A stretch of DNA of 64,000 nt from Novosphingobium sp. 9 (lineage in GTDB: Bacteria; Pseudomonadota; Alphaproteobacteria; Sphingomonadales; Sphingomonadaceae): positions 2,356,501-2,420,500 of the forward strand of contig NZ_CP022707.1 in assembly GCF_025340265.1 (NCBI RefSeq), written 5' to 3'. Below are positions 44,313 to 54,691 of this stretch, piece after piece (the first letter of the stretch is position 1; every line of letters begins with the position of its first letter). The translations under genes were made by a program, and so were the position numbers. The notes under the pieces were generated by a model that was not told the DNA's origin, did not search any database, and saw only the letters and a list, made by a program, of their open reading frames with translations.

Positions 44313-46201
44313 CCCCGCAATGGCTCGACCAGCTACGTGCGCGCACCACGCTTTCGGCGCTGATCGGGCGCTCGGTCCGCCTGCAGAAGGCCGGGCGCGA
44401 GCATCGGGCGTGCTGCCCGTTCCATAACGAGAACTCGCCCAGCTTCTACGTCAACGACGAGAAGGGGTTCTATCACTGCTTCGGCTGCGGCGCCCATGGC
44501 GATGCCATCCGCTGGATGACCGACCATCAGGGCCTCGCCTTCATGGACGCGGTAAAGGAACTGGCGGGCGAGGCGGGCATGGACGTGCCCACCCCCGATC
44601 CGCGCGCGGCCAAGGCAGCGGAAAAGCGCGATTCGCTCCATGACGTGATGGCCGCGGCACAGGCTTTCTTCGAGGAGAGCCTGAAGGGTGCAGAGGGCGA
44701 GAAGGCGCGCCAGTACCTCGCCACGCGCGGATTCAACGCGCACACCGTCGAGCGGTTCGGCTTCGGCTTCGCGCCCGAAGGTCGGCAGGCGCTCAAGAGC
44801 GCCCTGTCCCGCTTCCCCGAACCGATGCTGATCGAGGCGGGCCTGCGCATCGCCGTCGAGGAACGCGATCCCTACGACCGCTTCCGCGACCGCCTGATGC
44901 TGCCCATCGCCGATGCGCGCGGGCGGGTAATCGCCTTCGGTGGCCGCATCCTCGCCAAGGGCAAGACCGATGCGCCCAAGTATCTGAATTCGCCCGATAC
45001 CCCACTGTTCGACAAGGGCCGCACGCTCTACAACCTGCACCGCGCCGCGCCTGCCGCGCGCCAGACCGGTCGTATGGTGGTAGTGGAAGGCTACATGGAC
45101 GTGATCGCGCTCGCCGCCGCCGGGATCGCCGATGCCGTCGCGCCGCTGGGCACCGCGCTGACCGAGCACCAGATCGAGATGCTGTGGCGCCATGTCGAGA
45201 TGCCGATCCTGTGCTTCGATGGCGACGCGGCAGGACAGCGCGCGGCGATGCGCGCCGTCACCCGCGCGCTGCCGCTACTGCGCCCGGCGCACAGCTTGCG
45301 CATCGTGCGCCTGCCCGAGGGGCTGGACCCGGACGATCTCATCAAGGCGCGCGGGCCTGCGGCGATGGAGGCCGTGCTCGGCGAATCGCGCAGCCTGCTC
45401 GATGTGCTGTGGGAACATGAACGCGACGCGCTACCGCTGGAAACGCCCGAGGCCAAGGCGGGGCTGAAGGCCCGCCTGCTCGCCCATGTCGAGACGATCG
45501 CGCATCAGGACATTGCCGGCCTCTATCGCCGCGAGCTGCTCGACCGGTTTTCCGAGTTCGCCTACCCGCGCCGCGAAAATCGTTGGCAGAATGGGGGCCA
45601 GAACACCGGCTTCCAGAACGGAGGCGCGAATCGGGCGCCGTTCCAGCCGGGACGCAAGGGGCCGTGGAACGGGCGCCAGAACGGCCCTGCCCCCTCCAGC
45701 CCCGAATCGATCGCGCGTCTGGCGGCCCGATTCGGCGGCGGGAATCGCGACGCCCTGTCCGCCGCCGTGCTCGCCGGTCTGTTCCACTGGCCCGAAGTGC
45801 TCGGTCACCATGCCGAAGCTATTGCCCGCACGCCCGACCTCGATCCGCGCTTCGGCGTGCTGCTCGATTGCTGGGACGCACACGGCCCGCTTGAAAGCGC
45901 CGAACTTGCGACCATATTGACGAAAAATGGCGTGGAAGCCCCGCATTCGACCGAATACGCAGGGATCCGCTTCGGCTTCGTGGATGGCCGGGGCGAACCC
46001 GAAAAGGCACGGGCGGAACTGATCCAGGCCATCCAGCTGCTGACCGAGCTGCCGATGATCGAACAGGCTCTTGCAGCGGCTACGGAACGCCATGAACGCG
46101 AGTTCACCGACGAGACTTTCGCCGAGCAGCAACGCCTGCGCGAGAGAAAGCTGGAATTTGACAAGCGTCTCAGGCAAATGACGACCAGACATGCGTCCTG
46201 A
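44306..46201 (+). CDS. dnaG: DNA primase
   Basis: A 631-residue primase that makes RNA primers at the replication fork. The N-terminal zinc finger is CCPFHNENSPSF...CFGCG; the RNA polymerase core has FGGRILAKGKTDAPKYLNSP and the TOPRIM motif VVVEGYMDVIALA with the acidic CFDGDAAGQRAAMRA. A low-complexity Asn/Gln/Gly linker (about residues 422-465) separates the core from the C-terminal helicase-binding domain. Intact frame, 45 bases before rpoD. Confidence 0.97.
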   Translation: MLTPQWLDQLRARTTLSALIGRSVRLQKAGREHRACCPFHNENSPSFYVNDEKGFYHCFGCGAHGDAIRWMTDHQGLAFMDAVKELAGEAGMDVPTPDPRAAKAAEKRDSLHDVMAAAQAFFEESLKGAEGEKARQYLATRGFNAHTVERFGFGFAPEGRQALKSALSRFPEPMLIEAGLRIAVEERDPYDRFRDRLMLPIADARGRVIAFGGRILAKGKTDAPKYLNSPDTPLFDKGRTLYNLHRAAPAARQTGRMVVVEGYMDVIALAAAGIADAVAPLGTALTEHQIEMLWRHVEMPILCFDGDAAGQRAAMRAVTRALPLLRPAHSLRIVRLPEGLDPDDLIKARGPAAMEAVLGESRSLLDVLWEHERDALPLETPEAKAGLKARLLAHVETIAHQDIAGLYRRELLDRFSEFAYPRRENRWQNGGQNTGFQNGGANRAPFQPGRKGPWNGRQNGPAPSSPESIARLAARFGGGNRDALSAAVLAGLFHWPEVLGHHAEAIARTPDLDPRFGVLLDCWDAHGPLESAELATILTKNGVEAPHSTEYAGIRFGFVDGRGEPEKARAELIQAIQLLTELPMIEQALAAATERHEREFTDETFAEQQRLRERKLEFDKRLRQMTTRHAS

Positions 46202-46246
46202 TTGTATAATTATACACCTGGGCTGCACGAGCTAGACGGCGGAAGA

Positions 46247-48274
46247 ATGAGCAAGAACGACAACGACGGCGAAAACCATGACGGCGCCGACGCGCCGCTG
46301 ATCGACCTCAACGAGGCGTCGATCAAGAAGTTGATCGCGCGTGCCAAGCGCCGTGGCGTCATCACTTACGACGAACTGAACGAGGCGCTGCCTCAGGACA
46401 TGTCCTCGGACCAGATCGAGGACATCACCTCGGCCCTGAACGAGATGGGCGTGAACATCGTCGATAACGACGAGGACGCCGAAGGTCAGGAAAACGAGGA
46501 TCAGGACAACGATTCGGACACCGACGACAGCGACGGTGACGATGGCGGTCCGCGCATGGTCGCCGAGACCAAGAAGAAGGAAACGGTCGAGCGCACCGAC
46601 GACCCGGTGCGCATGTACCTGCGCGAAATGGGCGCGGTCGAACTGCTCAGCCGCGAGGGCGAAATCGCCATCGCCAAGCGCATCGAAGCCGGACGCGACA
46701 TGATGATCCTGGGCCTCTGTGAGAGCCCGATCACCTTCCACGCCATCATCCAGTGGTCCGAAGCACTCAACAACGGCGAGATGCAGCTGCGCGAGATCCT
46801 CGATCTCGACGCGATGCTGTCCAAGGAGCCTGCGCCCGAAAGCCTCAACGAGGACGGCGAGAGCGACGACGACGGCGAAATCTCCGAAGCCACCGCCGGC
46901 CCCTCGTTCAAGGACGACGATTCGGACGACGAGGACAACTCCGAGGAAGTCGACGAGGACGGCAACCCTATCCCGAAGCGTCAGGCCGAGGAAGAGGAAG
47001 AGGACAACACGCTTTCGCTCGCGCAGATGGAAGCGGCTCTCAAGCCCGAGGCGCTTGAGAAGTTCCTGCTGATCACCGAACTGTTCCAGACCTTCGAGAA
47101 GCTGCAGCGCGAGCGTCTCGACGCGCTGGCGCTGGGCATCGATTTCCCGGCCGCCAAGGAAGACCAGTACCAGCAGCTGCGCGAGGATCTGACCGCGCAG
47201 GTGGAATCGGTGAAGTTCCACGCGACCAAGATCGAGTATCTGGTCGACAACCTCTATGCCTTCAACCGTCGCCTCACCACGCTGGGCGGCCAGATGCTGC
47301 GTCTGGCCGAGCGTCACAAGGTGAAGCGCGCCGACTTCCTCGAAAGCTACGTCGGACGCGAGCTGGACGACGCCTGGCTGGCCGAGGCCGGCAAGAAGGA
47401 CAAGAAGTGGGCCGCCTTCGCGGAGAACGAGGCCGATAACGTCGAGCGCATCCGCGCCGAGGTTGCCGACATCGCCGCCGCCACCGGCATGGCGCTTCCC
47501 GAATTCCGCCGCATCGTCAACATGGTCCAGAAGGCGGAGCGCGAGGCGCGTATCGCCAAGAAGGAAATGGTCGAGGCAAACCTGCGTCTGGTGATCTCGA
47601 TCGCCAAGAAGTACACCAACCGTGGCCTGCAGTTCCTCGATCTCATTCAGGAAGGCAATATCGGCCTGATGAAGGCGGTCGACAAGTTCGAGTACCGCCG
47701 CGGCTACAAGTTCTCGACGTATGCCACGTGGTGGATCAGGCAGGCGATTACCCGTTCGATCGCCGATCAGGCGCGCACCATCCGTATCCCGGTGCATATG
47801 ATCGAGACGATCAACAAGCTGGTGCGCACCAGCCGCCAGTTCCTCCACGAGCAGGGCCGCGAGCCCACGCCCGAGGAAATGGCCGAGCGTCTGTCGATGC
47901 CGCTCGAAAAGGTGCGCAAGGTGATGAAGATCGCCAAGGAGCCGATCTCCCTCGAAACGCCGATCGGCGACGAGGAGGATTCGCACCTCGGGGACTTCAT
48001 CGAGGACAAGAACGCGATCATCCCGGTGGACGCCGCCATTCAGGCGAACCTCAAGGAGACGGTCACGCGCGTTCTCGCCAGCCTCACCCCGCGTGAGGAA
48101 CGCGTGCTGCGCATGCGCTTCGGCATCGGCATGAACACCGATCACACGCTGGAGGAAGTGGGCCAGCAGTTCTCGGTGACGCGCGAACGTATCCGCCAGA
48201 TCGAGGCGAAGGCCCTGCGCAAGCTCAAGCATCCGAGCCGCAGCCGCAAGATGCGCAGCTTCCTCGACCAGTAA
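46247..48274 (+). CDS. rpoD: RNA polymerase primary sigma factor
   Basis: A 675-residue housekeeping sigma-70. Region 1.1 begins around [20 protein letters not shown]; an acidic non-conserved region (runs of Asp and Glu) follows. Regions 2.1-2.4 include [40 protein letters not shown] and [20 protein letters not shown]. Region 4.2 has the helix-turn-helix [20 protein letters not shown]. The start MSKNDNDGE has GGAAGA upstream. It is the last gene of the yqeY-dnaG-rpoD group and ends at a terminator. Confidence 0.98.
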   Translation: MSKNDNDGENHDGADAPLIDLNEASIKKLIARAKRRGVITYDELNEALPQDMSSDQIEDITSALNEMGVNIVDNDEDAEGQENEDQDNDSDTDDSDGDDGGPRMVAETKKKETVERTDDPVRMYLREMGAVELLSREGEIAIAKRIEAGRDMMILGLCESPITFHAIIQWSEALNNGEMQLREILDLDAMLSKEPAPESLNEDGESDDDGEISEATAGPSFKDDDSDDEDNSEEVDEDGNPIPKRQAEEEEEDNTLSLAQMEAALKPEALEKFLLITELFQTFEKLQRERLDALALGIDFPAAKEDQYQQLREDLTAQVESVKFHATKIEYLVDNLYAFNRRLTTLGGQMLRLAERHKVKRADFLESYVGRELDDAWLAEAGKKDKKWAAFAENEADNVERIRAEVADIAAATGMALPEFRRIVNMVQKAEREARIAKKEMVEANLRLVISIAKKYTNRGLQFLDLIQEGNIGLMKAVDKFEYRRGYKFSTYATWWIRQAITRSIADQARTIRIPVHMIETINKLVRTSRQFLHEQGREPTPEEMAERLSMPLEKVRKVMKIAKEPISLETPIGDEEDSHLGDFIEDKNAIIPVDAAIQANLKETVTRVLASLTPREERVLRMRFGIGMNTDHTLEEVGQQFSVTRERIRQIEAKALRKLKHPSRSRKMRSFLDQ

Positions 48275-48290
48275 TCGAGACGAGTTCAGG

Positions 48291-48318
48291 AAAAGCCCCG
48301 CTCCGGCGGGGCTTTTTT
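48291..48318 (+). terminator. Rho-independent terminator after rpoD
   Basis: AAAAGCCCCG-ctcc-ggCGGGGCTTTTTT: a GC-rich stem ending in six Ts, 17 bases after the rpoD stop. Confidence 0.92.
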
Positions 48319-48523
48319 GTGGGAGTAGGGGCAGTATGGGGGCTTGGGGCGCACTGATCCTTGCCATCATGCGCTACGGGCCAACGAATCGCGCAAATAT
48401 CTGGACTCGAAATAGTACGGTCAGGGCACTTCCTGATATAGAAAAGCCGAACCTGCTCATAATCGGCGCTGGAATTATAGCTATGATCTTGACGCCCCTG
48501 CGAAACGGGACACACAGAAAACC

Positions 48524-49018
48524 ATGCTCACGATTTTATTGCTGTCTTCTGCGATACAACCCACACCGATAACTTGCGAACCGCTGCACGGTGGTCCAGC
48601 CGAAGGCATGTGCCTGGCCCCTGGTGAAAGCAAAAGTCCCGGCGCTCAACTCGTGGACCTTCTCCCCGCCCGAACACCGCCGGCTCTCGATCCGGCCCGC
48701 GCGGTCATTATCCGACAACTGCTGGCAGCGCACCGCACAGGGGCGGACATTCCACATGGTCTCGTCGATGAGAACGCAACGCAGGAATATTGCACATCGT
48801 TCTCGTCAGATTGTCTGACCGCAGCGCCTTTGCGCGGATGGCGAGTGGACCGTCACATGATAGCCAGCGCCCCCTACCCCTTACCCGATGGCAGCGTACG
48901 CATCGAATGGTCGCTGAACGGCAGGATGCAATTGTTATCGTATATCAATATGATGAATAATAAGATCACGAGTATCCGCACGGCTCCTGCGCAAATTCCG
49001 CTTCAGTTCGCCCAATAG
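48524..49018 (+). CDS. Hypothetical secreted protein
   Basis: A 164-residue frame with a short hydrophobic N-terminus (MLTILLLSSAIQPTPITCEP) that could be a signal peptide, then cysteine-containing sequence (CEPLHGG, MCLAPGES, YCTSF, DCLTAA). Four cysteines would suit a disulfide-bonded periplasmic protein. No known domain. The ribosome site is weak and the region between rpoD and this gene (48319-48523) shows no other gene. Moderately likely to be real. Confidence 0.5.
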   Translation: MLTILLLSSAIQPTPITCEPLHGGPAEGMCLAPGESKSPGAQLVDLLPARTPPALDPARAVIIRQLLAAHRTGADIPHGLVDENATQEYCTSFSSDCLTAAPLRGWRVDRHMIASAPYPLPDGSVRIEWSLNGRMQLLSYINMMNNKITSIRTAPAQIPLQFAQ

Positions 49019-49075
49019 AGGCCGCGGCCGATATTCTACAGTGTGACATCAACGACTTGCCTTGGGGATTCTCGA

Positions 49076-49693
49076 ATGACATTGGGCCGTTTCATCGGCT
49101 TCGCAGCTTTCGCCGCGCTGGCCACAGTTCCGCTTTCCACGCCGGCCAGTGCTGCCGAGGCTCCGGCAGCGACTACGCCCGCCGTCGATCCCGAGGCGCT
49201 GGCTCTGGCAAAACGGATCACGTCCGCCGCCTTCCCGCCCGAACGACGTCAGGAAATGCTGACCAACCTGATGCAGACCATGCTCGGGCAGATGAAGAGC
49301 GGCCTTGGCCTTGACGAGATCACCGATCCCGGCCTGCACAAGATCCTTGAGGATTACCTCGACAATATCCCCACCCTGCTGCGCCCGGCAACGGACGCCT
49401 ATCTGCCCAAGCAGATGGATGCGATCGCGCAGGCCTATACCCGCAAGTTCACCACCGCGCAGTTGCGCGACATCGCCGCCTTTGCAGAGACACCCTCGGG
49501 CAGTGCCTACTTCAGCCACTCGCTCGAAATCATGTCCGACCCGGCCGTCGCCGAGGTGAACACCGAATATTTCCGGCAGATCAAGTCCATCAGCAAAGCC
49601 TCGCAGGCCGATCTTCAGGAAAAGGTGGTGGCCTACCTGAAGGCCCATCCCGATGCGATGAAGGACAAGTCGGCTACCAGCGACGGCAAGTAA
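49076..49693 (+). CDS. DUF2059-domain exported protein
   Basis: A 205-residue protein with a clear signal peptide (MTLGRFIGFAAFAALATVPL, cleavage near ASA-A). The mature part has ALAKRITSAAFPPERRQEML and YTRKFTTAQLRDIAAFAETP, matching the DUF2059 helical family of periplasmic proteins (function unknown). The start MTLGRF is better than an upstream codon eleven residues earlier because it puts the basic residue directly before the hydrophobic core. Confidence 0.85.
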   Translation: MTLGRFIGFAAFAALATVPLSTPASAAEAPAATTPAVDPEALALAKRITSAAFPPERRQEMLTNLMQTMLGQMKSGLGLDEITDPGLHKILEDYLDNIPTLLRPATDAYLPKQMDAIAQAYTRKFTTAQLRDIAAFAETPSGSAYFSHSLEIMSDPAVAEVNTEYFRQIKSISKASQADLQEKVVAYLKAHPDAMKDKSATSDGK

Positions 49694-49704
49694 CCCCATA
49701 CGAA

Positions 49705-49745
49705 GGAAGCGCGCCGCTCCCGGTGCGGTGCGCTTCCCTTTCCTA
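49705..49745 (+). terminator. Terminator after the DUF2059 gene
   Basis: GGAAGCGC and GCGCTTCC pair around an inner GCCGC/GCGGT stem, followed by CTTTCC. Twelve bases beyond the stop codon. Confidence 0.65.
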
Positions 49746-49830
49746 CAAACCCGGCCGCGCGGTACTCTCGCCGCATGAATGCCCCCGGTCCTTTCGCTGC
49801 CATCCGGCACCACGCGCGGTCATCGCAAGA

Positions 49831-49961
49831 TGACACTTTACGCGGCAAGGTGACACTTACGCGCGGTATGTTAACAGCGTACACCACGCAAATCCGCCAT
49901 TTTCCCGGCGAGGCGGCACATATCACCCCTGGACCGTGTAAACTGTGTCAACCGGGTGTCA
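49831..49961. promoter_or_regulatory. TGACAC direct and inverted repeats upstream of rpiB-glyA
   Basis: TGACACTT(T)ACGCG occurs at 49831 and 49851, a spacing of 20 bases, or about two helix turns. The inverted form GTGTCA occurs at 49945 and 49956. The rest of the 370-bp gap before rpiB (49694-50061) shows no gene. A regulator binding site is plausible; the identity is unknown. Confidence 0.35.
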
Positions 49962-50061
49962 CCTTCTGCGCCCATGGAACGGTCAAGACTCGCCATTTCG
50001 CCGGAGCGCGACTAAGGGAGCGCGCAAGCGAATCCCTCGCGAGAAGGAACCACCCTCTCCC

Positions 50062-50499
50062 ATGCGCATCGCGATCGCATCCGATCATGCCGCCGTCGAG
50101 CTCAAGGCAGCTCTGCGCGAATATCTCATCGAAATCGGCCACGAGGTTGCAGACCTCGGCCCGGAAACAGCCGACCGCGTCGATTATCCCGACTATGGCT
50201 ACAAGCTGGCCTCGGTCGTCGCCGACGGCACCGTGCAGTTCGGCGTCGCGCTGTGCGGCTCGGGCATCGGCATCTCGATCGCCGTCAACCGCGATCCCGC
50301 CTGCCGCTGCGCGCTCGTCTCCGAGCCGCTTTCGGCAGCGCTGGCGCGTGAGCACAACGATGCCAACGTGATCGCCATGGGCGCCCGCCTGACCGGCATC
50401 GACATGGCCAAGGCCTGCCTCGACGCTTTCCTGTCGACCGAGTTCGGTGGCGGACGCCACGCAGGCCGCGTCGAGAAGCTTTCCAACCCGACCCTCTGA
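50062..50499 (+). CDS. rpiB: Ribose 5-phosphate isomerase B
   Basis: A 145-residue enzyme interconverting ribose 5-phosphate and ribulose 5-phosphate. It opens [18 protein letters not shown] and has the family active-site segment [17 protein letters not shown], with Cys acting as base, and [14 protein letters not shown]. Length is typical. First gene of a plus-strand run rpiB-glyA-small membrane protein-nrdR-trmJ. AGAAGGA lies upstream of the ATG. Confidence 0.95.
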   Translation: MRIAIASDHAAVELKAALREYLIEIGHEVADLGPETADRVDYPDYGYKLASVVADGTVQFGVALCGSGIGISIAVNRDPACRCALVSEPLSAALAREHNDANVIAMGARLTGIDMAKACLDAFLSTEFGGGRHAGRVEKLSNPTL

Positions 50500-50513
50500 A
50501 GGAGCCAGACCTC

Positions 50514-51812
50514 ATGACCGTCGAAACCGCCATCCGCGCCCCCGGCTTCTTCACCGACGCGCTTGCCACCAGCGACGAAGCCGTCGCCAAGGCCATCGGC
50601 CACGAACTGAAGCGCGAGCGCAAGCAGATCGAGCTGATCGCTTCGGAGAACATCGTCTCCAAGGCCGTGCTCGAAGCGCAGGGCTCGGTCTTCACCAACA
50701 AGTACGCCGAGGGCTATCCCGGCAAGCGCTACTACCAGGGTTGCGAGCCTTCGGATCAGGTCGAGGCGCTGGCGATCGATCGCGCCAAGCAGCTGTTCGG
50801 CTGCGAATACGCCAACGTCCAGCCCCACTCGGGCGCGCAGGCGAACGGCGCGGTGCTGCTCGCCACCGTCAAGCCGGGTGACACCATTCTGGGTATGAGC
50901 CTCGATGCCGGTGGCCACCTGACGCACGGCGCCCGCGCGGCGATGTCGGGCAAGTGGTTCAACGCCATCCAGTACGGCGTCACCAAGGACACCCACCTGA
51001 TCGACTTCGATCAGGTCGAGGCGCTCGCCCGCGAGCACAGCCCCAAGCTGATCATCGCCGGTGGCTCGGCCTACCCGCGCGAGATCGACTTCGCGCGCTT
51101 CCGCAAGATCGCCGACGAAGTGGGCGCGCTGTTCATGGTGGACATGGCGCACTTCGCAGGTCTGGTCGCCGCAGGCCTCCACCCCTCGCCGTTCCCTTAT
51201 GCCGACATCGCCACCACCACCACGCACAAGACGCTGCGCGGCCCCCGTGGCGGCATGATCCTGACCAACGACGAAAAGCTGGCCAAGAAGATCAACTCGG
51301 CGGTGTTCCCCGGCCTTCAGGGTGGCCCGCTGATGCACGTCATCGCTGCCAAGGCCGTCGCCTTCGGTGAGGCGCTGCGCCCCGAGTTCAAGCAGTACGC
51401 CGCCCGCGTGATCGAGAACGCCAAGGTTCTGGCCGAGACCCTCAAGGCGCGCGGCGCCGCGATCGTTTCGGGCGGCACCGACACGCACCTTGCCCTTGTC
51501 GACCTCACCCCGCTGGGCGTGACCGGCAAGGACGCCGACGAGGCGCTGGAGCGTGCAGGCATCACCTGCAACAAGAACGGTATCCCCTTCGACCCGCTGC
51601 CCCCGGTCAAGACCAGCGGCATCCGCGTCGGCACGCCTGCCGGCACCACGCGCGGCTTCGGCCCCGAGGAATTCCGCGAGATCGGCAACATGGTAGCCGA
51701 CGTTCTCGACGGTCTGGCGCGTTGCGGCGAAGAAGGTGACGCTCAGGTGGAGCAGAATGTGCGCACGCGCGTTGAAGCGTTGTGTGACCGTTTCCCCATC
51801 TACGAGGACTGA
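50514..51812 (+). CDS. glyA: Serine hydroxymethyltransferase
   Basis: A 432-residue PLP enzyme interconverting serine and glycine with tetrahydrofolate, the main source of one-carbon units. Landmarks: [43 protein letters not shown], and the PLP lysine in [23 protein letters not shown] precedes the ATG. It follows rpiB by 14 bases. Confidence 0.98.
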   Translation: MTVETAIRAPGFFTDALATSDEAVAKAIGHELKRERKQIELIASENIVSKAVLEAQGSVFTNKYAEGYPGKRYYQGCEPSDQVEALAIDRAKQLFGCEYANVQPHSGAQANGAVLLATVKPGDTILGMSLDAGGHLTHGARAAMSGKWFNAIQYGVTKDTHLIDFDQVEALAREHSPKLIIAGGSAYPREIDFARFRKIADEVGALFMVDMAHFAGLVAAGLHPSPFPYADIATTTTHKTLRGPRGGMILTNDEKLAKKINSAVFPGLQGGPLMHVIAAKAVAFGEALRPEFKQYAARVIENAKVLAETLKARGAAIVSGGTDTHLALVDLTPLGVTGKDADEALERAGITCNKNGIPFDPLPPVKTSGIRVGTPAGTTRGFGPEEFREIGNMVADVLDGLARCGEEGDAQVEQNVRTRVEALCDRFPIYED

Positions 51813-51816
51813 TGCC

Positions 51817-52044
51817 ATGATCGACCCCGAGCGCCCCGAGAAGACCGACAGCTTCATCCACGACGCCCGCCATGAGCTGGCCGGGATGCTGGAGGATGGC
51901 ATGGCCCATCCCTCGACCAAGCCGGTTCTCGTCTGGGGTGCGCTCGGGGCCGTTGCCGGCGCTTTCCTGCCGGTCGTATCGATCGGCATGGGCCTTGCCG
52001 CCGGTGCCGGTTACGCCTTCTACAAGCGCGTGCGCCCCGATTGA
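51817..52044 (+). CDS. Small membrane hypothetical protein
   Basis: A 75-residue protein with a charged N-terminus (MIDPERPEKTDSFIHDARHE) and one long hydrophobic glycine/alanine-rich segment (VLVWGALGAVAGAFLPVVSI, continuing to YAFYKRV). Its start is four bases after the glyA stop and nrdR follows 33 bases later, so it is probably cotranscribed. No domain is recognised. Confidence 0.65.
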   Translation: MIDPERPEKTDSFIHDARHELAGMLEDGMAHPSTKPVLVWGALGAVAGAFLPVVSIGMGLAAGAGYAFYKRVRPD

Positions 52045-52077
52045 GGGCCTCGCCTGATTTCGAAAGACCCTGCCTGA

Positions 52078-52539
52078 ATGCGCTGTCCGTTTTGCGCCCA
52101 CGACGATTCCCAGGTCAAGGACAGCCGCCCGGCCGAGGATAACGCCGCGATCCGCCGTCGCCGCCAGTGCTCCAGCTGCGGCGGACGCTTCACCACGTTC
52201 GAGCGCGTGCAGCTGCGCGAAATCCTGGTGGTGAAGAGCGACGACAAGCGCGAACCGTTCGATCGCAGCAAGATCGAGCAATCCGTTTCCCTTGCCTGCC
52301 GCAAACGCGGGATCGAGCGCGAGAAGATCGAGCAGCTCGTCTCGGGCGTGCAGCGCCAGCTGGAAACCTCGGGCGAATCCGAAATCCCTTCGGTCGTCAT
52401 CGGCGAGATGGTGATGGAAGGCCTGCGCCAGCTCGATTCGGTCGCCTATATCCGCTTCGCCAGCGTCTATCGCGACTTTGCCGAGGCCAAGGACTTCGAG
52501 GACTTCGCAGGCGCCGTTCGCGAAATCGGACAGGGTTGA
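52078..52539 (+). CDS. nrdR: Transcriptional repressor NrdR
   Basis: A 153-residue nucleotide-sensing repressor of ribonucleotide reductase genes. The N-terminal zinc ribbon is [18 protein letters not shown] with the second Cys pair in [13 protein letters not shown]. The ATP-cone follows ([19 protein letters not shown]). glyA-nrdR linkage is common in alphaproteobacteria. A complete family-length protein. Confidence 0.97.
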   Translation: MRCPFCAHDDSQVKDSRPAEDNAAIRRRRQCSSCGGRFTTFERVQLREILVVKSDDKREPFDRSKIEQSVSLACRKRGIEREKIEQLVSGVQRQLETSGESEIPSVVIGEMVMEGLRQLDSVAYIRFASVYRDFAEAKDFEDFAGAVREIGQG

Positions 52540-52567
52540 TTTTACCGACGGGCAAGCCCATCGCGGC

Positions 52568-53359
52568 ATGACCATGTCCGACATCGACTTCCAGAACCAG
52601 CCCGCAGCGGTGCCCACGGGCGCAAACCGCCAGCCCGTCATCGTCCTCGTCCGCCCACAGCTGGGCGAGAACATCGGCAAGGCCGCCCGCGCCATGCTGA
52701 ACTTCGGGCTGACGGAAATGCGCCTGGTATCCCCACGCGACGGCTGGCCCAATCCTTCGGCGGGTCCGGCAGCGGCGGGCGCCGACATCATTCTGGAAAA
52801 GGCGCAGGTCTACGAGACACTCGCCGAGGCAGTATCCGACTGCGCCAATGTCTATGCCACCACGGTCCGCAAGCGCGGCGTGACCAAGCCGGTGGTAACG
52901 CCCGAGGAAGCCTCGCGCGAGATTCACGCCGAACAGGGCCGCTCGGCCTTTGTCTTCGGCCCGGAGCGCTCGGGACTGGAGACCGAGGATGTTGCGCTCG
53001 CCCGCGCGATCCTGACTGTGCCGATCAACCCGCAGTTCGGCTCGCTCAACCTGGCGCAGGCGGTGATTCTGTGCGCCTATGAATGGTCCAAGGGCGCAGC
53101 GGCTCATGATGCGGGGCTGGTCCAGCCCACGCAGGAAGAACTGCTTCCCCCTGCCCCGCAGGAGGAACTCGAAGGCCTCATCGGCCACTTCGACCGCCTG
53201 CTGGAAGAGAAGAACTATTTCTGGCCGGAAACCCGCGCCGCCGCCAACCGGCTGACCTTGCGCAATCTGCTGACCAAGCCGCGCTGGAACCACCTGGAAG
53301 TGCGCACCATGCGCGGCGTGCTGTCCGCACTCGAAAAGGCGCGCCGCCCGCGCAGTTAA
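52568..53359 (+). CDS. trmJ: tRNA (cytidine/uridine-2'-O-)-methyltransferase TrmJ
   Basis: A SPOUT-class methyltransferase of about 263 residues that modifies the ribose at tRNA position 32. The SPOUT motifs are VLVRPQLGENIGKAARAMLN near the start, FVFGPERSGLE in the middle and VPINPQFGSLNLAQAVILC near the knot. The start could be either ATG at 52568 or 52574. The C-terminal extension is the usual TrmJ dimer tail. Confidence 0.92.
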   Translation: MTMSDIDFQNQPAAVPTGANRQPVIVLVRPQLGENIGKAARAMLNFGLTEMRLVSPRDGWPNPSAGPAAAGADIILEKAQVYETLAEAVSDCANVYATTVRKRGVTKPVVTPEEASREIHAEQGRSAFVFGPERSGLETEDVALARAILTVPINPQFGSLNLAQAVILCAYEWSKGAAAHDAGLVQPTQEELLPPAPQEELEGLIGHFDRLLEEKNYFWPETRAAANRLTLRNLLTKPRWNHLEVRTMRGVLSALEKARRPRS

Positions 53360-53393
53360 GCTCCGGCGGATGCTCTCCGGAACCTGCCTACAT

Positions 53394-54325
53394 TCAGGAG
53401 ATCAGCGAGGACTTGTTCTTGGCCGCCACGATCCAGGAATAGACTGATTCCGCCACGTAAGCACGGAACTGGGCAGGATCGACCTCTACATCCTTGGCGC
53501 CACCAACACAGGCCGTCCCCCGACCGATGAGGAGACGGCGCGCCCGGGTTTCCTCAGGCGTGCCTGATTCCGAGTGTAGCAGGTCCAGACCTGCCTTTGG
53601 CGTGAGCTGGACCATGCAGGCGGCAATCATGAAATAGGACCGGTCGTAAGGACTACGGCGCTTGTTGCGCTGCTGCTCACGCGCATCAAATCGGGCCTTC
53701 ACCGTCGGATCAAGCGTCTGCGCCTGCCCCAGTCGGTAATGTGCAGCATAGATTTCGATAGCCTTTTCGTACAGTTCGCCACGATCGTAAGTGGTGCGGC
53801 AGATGCCATCAGAATCGGCATTGCACTCGCCAAAGTAGGGGAAGGGAAGCTGAAATCGGGCACGCCCTGATAGCAGCCTTGATGGCGCACGATGTATTCA
53901 TGCAAGGCTCGCTGCGCCTCCAGATCCAGCGGACCATTGTCTACGATGGAACGGAACATGGCGGGACTCTTAGGAACCTCGGCACAGCGTACGAAAAACA
54001 GCGACATCGCACGAATCTGGCGGCTTGTAGTATTGACGGTGCCTGGCAAGTGCGGTGCCTGAGTCTGGGTAGGCAGGGCATCCAACGCCTTGTTCGAATT
54101 TCTTTCGGTTTGGACAAGGATCGAATCCTTGTCCGAAATCGCAGAGGATGTCTCCCCATCCGGATTATGGCTAACCGTCTGCGTTGGTGACACCTCACCC
54201 GGTACTTGAGCGGGAGAGGCAGCCTGATCCTGCGCCACGGCCTCCAGCGGGCTGGAAAGCGTTGCCATGGCCACCAATGCGCCGAAAAGTCCGTTGACGA
54301 AATTCCCCATTGCCCTGAACCCCAT
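53394..54325 (-). CDS. Hypothetical secreted protein, frameshifted
   Basis: The N-terminal part has a signal-like segment (MGNFVNGLFGALVAMATLSS) followed by a Gln/Ser/Thr-rich low-complexity region and FFVRCAEVPKSPAM. Near 53844 the frame breaks in CCC where CCCC is expected. Adding one base joins CYQGVPDFSFP to FPYFGECNADSDGICRTTYD and on to a C-terminal part ending KNKSSLIS. The restored length is 933 nt, 310 residues. The rejoined sequence continues smoothly, with matching Cys spacing, so the two pieces are one gene. No known family. Start uncertain: 54325 or 54310. Confidence 0.7.
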
Positions 54326-54604
54326 TGTTGATCGCCAGCCGCAAGGATCCTCCTCACGTTCCGCTACATACTTGATATTGTGCCAGCATTGTGTGCAAGC
54401 GGAACCGCTTGGCCCGCTCGCCGCAACATGCACAGCCGGGTAATTCGTTGCCGGATTCCCACAGTCTGAATCCGGCGCGCGGGCAGATCGAAACTTGACT
54501 CCTCCCCGTAAACGCTTAAGGGCCACGCCTTCACATGGCGCCCGCTGCTTGATTGCGGCGTTTAACGCCTATTCGGCCCCGCACTTCCGGTGAAGCGGCG
54601 GCCG

Positions 54605-54627
54605 CATCCGACACGATAGGTCGGATG
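54605..54627 (+). promoter_or_regulatory. Hairpin in the rpsD leader
   Basis: CATCCGAC-acgatag-GTCGGATG forms an 8-bp stem 65 bases before rpsD, and a second hairpin GCCTTC-accgt-GAAGGC (54652-54668) lies closer to the start. S4 is a translational autoregulator in several bacteria, so this leader could bind S4; the fold does not match a class I can name. Confidence 0.4.
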
Positions 54628-54691
54628 GTGCACCCCGGAAAACTATGGATCGCCTTCACCGTGAAGGCGGCAGCAGAACAGGAGACGACAT

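Noticed and set aside
46232..48370. Minus-strand open frame of about 710 codons opposite rpoD
   Set aside because: Shadow of rpoD, leucine/histidine-rich and lacking motifs.
49694..50061. Known riboswitch before rpiB-glyA (glycine, THF or SAM type)
   Set aside because: I could not recognise the conserved core of any class; only TGACAC repeats stand out.
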